From the NCBI GenBank assembly GCA_964421785.1, contig CAYQZG010000172.1, positions 1-7,571 on the forward strand: a stretch of 7,571 nt of DNA. The letters run 5' to 3'. Numbering within the stretch: position 1 is the first letter of the stretch; the number at the start of each line of letters is the position of its first letter. A model generated the notes under the pieces. It saw nothing but the letters and a program-made list of their open reading frames with translations, made no database searches and was not told where the DNA came from. The position numbers were made by a program, and so were the translations under genes. This DNA is from SKLM01 sp964421785 (GTDB lineage Bacteria > Chloroflexota > Anaerolineae > B4-G1). Below are positions 6,156 to 7,571 of this stretch, piece by piece.

Positions 6156-7421
6156 TTAGGGATGGCGTTCATCCCCCTCCTCAAGGCGTCCTAACACGAG
6201 ACAGGCGTTCTGTCCTCCCAATCCAAAGGAGTTCGAGAGGACGACACCGACGTCGGCCCGGCGCGAACCCTCTGGCACGTAATCCAGGTCACACGCCGGA
6301 TCGGGGTTCTCGAGGTTTGCTGTGGGGTGAATCATCCCGTCTTCGAGCGTACGGACGCAGACGGCAGCCTCAATCGCCCCGGCCCCACCCATGGCATGGC
6401 CGATCATCGACTTCGTAGAGCTGATGGGCACGTCGTAAGCGTAATCGCCAAACACACGCTTGATGGCCAAGGTCTCTATCGGATCGCTGATCGGGGTAGC
6501 GCTGCCGTGAGCGTTGATGTAGTCCACCGCGGTGGGCTCGACGCCGGCATCCTCCAGCGCCCAAACCATCGCCCGACTTGCGCCTCTTCCCTCCGGGTCG
6601 GGCTTCGCCACGTGGAAAGCGTCGGACGAGGAAGAGTGCCCGAGTATCTCCGCGCGAATGTTCGCCCCGCGAGCCCGGGCGTGATCAAGCTCCTCCAGGA
6701 CGAAGACCGCCGCCCCCTCGCTGAGGATGAAGCCGTCACGGTCGGCGTCGAAGGGGCGACTGGCCCGCTCCGGTTCCTCGTTACGCGTAGATAGGGCTCG
6801 CATGGCGCAGAAGCCGACCATGAGCGTGAAGTGGACCATGGCGTCGACACCGCCGCACAGCATGATGTCCGCAGCGCCGCGGCGGATGTGCTCGGCCCCC
6901 TCGCCGACCGCCTGGGTGCCCGTCGCGCAAGCGGCAACCACCGTGCTGATCGGGCCCTTGGCGCCGGACCACGTGCTCACGTGGTGGGAGGGCATGTTGG
7001 TTAGCATAGAGATAGGGAGGAAGGGATTCACGCGCCGCAGCCCTTTCTCGCGGAAGACATCGACGCCTTCAATGGCGCGCTCGTAGCCGCCGACGCCGCT
7101 TCCGATCAGCGTCCCGACCCGCTCTTCGTTCTCCAGCGGCAAGACGAGTCCTGCGTCCTGCAGCGCCTCCTGCGCCGCCGCGACAGCAACCTGCGAGCAG
7201 CGGGCCATGCGCCGTGCTTCTTTGTACTCAATGTAGTCCGCGGGGTCGAAGCCCTTCAGCTCACCGGCAATCTGCGACGGCAGCTCTGAGGCATCGAACT
7301 GCTTGATCGGACCGATGCCCGACTCACCTGCCAGCAGGCCCCGCCACGTCTCATCCATGGTCAGCCCAAGCGGCGTCATCGCTCCCACGCCGGTCACCGC
7401 AACGCGTCTACGCTCGCTCAT
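6156..7421 (-). CDS. fabF: Beta-ketoacyl-[acyl-carrier-protein] synthase II (FabF)
   Basis: 421 residues, typical of FabF. The cytoplasmic enzyme condenses malonyl-ACP with a growing acyl-ACP, extending the chain by two carbons in type II fatty-acid synthesis. The thiolase-fold condensing triad is complete: Cys165 in VVAACATGTQAVGEG, His305 in YINAHGSATPISDPIE, and His342 in STKSMIGHAMGGAGAIEA. Lys337 and the gate Phe399 in SNSFGLGGQN are also in place. The N terminus RRVAVTGVGAMTPLG is canonical. The start at 7421 has GAGGAG about ten bases upstream. The HGSAT sequence after the catalytic His differs slightly from the common HGTST/HGTAT, which is unlikely to matter. FabB is excluded by the overall FabF-like sequence, though a specialised KAS in a biosynthetic cluster cannot be ruled out without upstream genes. 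It is followed after five bases by the NERD-like gene and preceded by the tail of another gene. Confidence 0.95.
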   Translation of the reverse strand: MSERRRVAVTGVGAMTPLGLTMDETWRGLLAGESGIGPIKQFDASELPSQIAGELKGFDPADYIEYKEARRMARCSQVAVAAAQEALQDAGLVLPLENEERVGTLIGSGVGGYERAIEGVDVFREKGLRRVNPFLPISMLTNMPSHHVSTWSGAKGPISTVVAACATGTQAVGEGAEHIRRGAADIMLCGGVDAMVHFTLMVGFCAMRALSTRNEEPERASRPFDADRDGFILSEGAAVFVLEELDHARARGANIRAEILGHSSSSDAFHVAKPDPEGRGASRAMVWALEDAGVEPTAVDYINAHGSATPISDPIETLAIKRVFGDYAYDVPISSTKSMIGHAMGGAGAIEAAVCVRTLEDGMIHPTANLENPDPACDLDYVPEGSRRADVGVVLSNSFGLGGQNACLVLGRLEEGDERHP

Positions 7422-7481
7422 ACCCCCTACTCTCCTCTAATCCTCCGCTCATTCCCGAACAGTCGTCCGGTAAGGTCTGCA

Positions 7482-7571
7482 CTAGGCCAAGCCACTGCGA
7501 ATTGCATCCACCACGCCTCCCTGCACTGCCTGACGTGCCTGTCCGATAGCGTTCTTGATGGCTCGTGCGTT
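7482..7571 (-). CDS. C-terminal tail of an unidentified protein, runs in from right edge
   Basis: Twenty-nine codons end at the TAG at 7484-7482. The peptide begins NARAIKNAIGQARQAVQ and ends GVVDAIRSGLA; it is Ala-rich and likely helical. The same-strand position 60 bases ahead of fabF suggests an upstream gene of the same cluster. It is too short for a family assignment: I do not recognise it as the end of an acyl carrier protein or of another Fab enzyme. It may be a chance open frame. Confidence 0.4.
   Translation of the reverse strand, partial: NARAIKNAIGQARQAVQGGVVDAIRSGLA

Noticed and set aside
7422..7571. An acyl carrier protein gene just upstream of fabF, as in many fab clusters
   Set aside because: No DSL phosphopantetheine motif or acidic C-terminal helix is present in any frame of the visible 150 bases; the only same-strand tail is Ala-rich and unlike an ACP end.
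1..7571. CRISPR arrays, tRNA genes, transposase remnants or phage attachment sites
   Set aside because: No regularly spaced repeats, cloverleaf with T-arm consensus, transposase motifs or flanking target duplications were seen on either strand.

Overview
This window looks like a piece of a GC-rich bacterial chromosome, most likely a member of the Chloroflexota (Anaerolineae-like). That placement is inferred. It rests on a short YLPL motif after a beta-helix domain, as recalled for many secreted Chloroflexota proteins, on Cys-rich secreted proteins with 'choice-of-anchor' type ends, and on a two-helix membrane protein with a NERD-like domain. No rRNA or other phylogenetic marker is present.

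Layout from left to right: (1) Positions 1-3190, minus strand: two exported proteins in tandem. The upstream gene (3190 to 533) encodes an 885-residue protein with a parallel beta-helix, a PDIGAYE end motif, a YLPL linker and a second, conserved but uncharacterised C-terminal domain. 29 bases downstream, a TTG-started lipoprotein with a GH5-like (cellulase-type) TIM-barrel start runs off the left edge. (2) Positions 3191-3383: a 193-base divergent promoter region. (3) Positions 3384-5305, plus strand: archease followed by RtcB, the RNA ligase and its activating partner. Every catalytic and metal-binding residue I know in RtcB is present. (4) Positions 5306-5439: a convergent intergenic region with a long imperfect hairpin and a small minus-strand terminator candidate. 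(5) Positions 5440-7484, minus strand: a gene cluster transcribed leftward, consisting of the last 29 codons of an unidentified gene, fabF (beta-ketoacyl-ACP synthase II) with an intact Cys-His-His triad, and a membrane-anchored NERD-like protein starting five bases after the fabF stop codon.

How the genes work together: archease and RtcB form a known functional pair, since archease speeds RtcB guanylylation and turnover. The two exported proteins are probably co-transcribed and may act on extracellular polysaccharide, but only the GH5-like fold points that way. FabF belongs to fatty-acid elongation; its coupling to the NERD-like membrane protein has no obvious functional explanation.

There are no tRNA or rRNA genes, CRISPR arrays, insertion sequences or phage genes that I can see. 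I found no convincing new multi-gene system. The best leads are the fused uncharacterised C-terminal domain of the 885-residue protein, a possibly leaderless archease transcript with an inverted repeat over its -35 box, the long hairpin after rtcB, and the NERD-like domain lacking the usual acidic residue.
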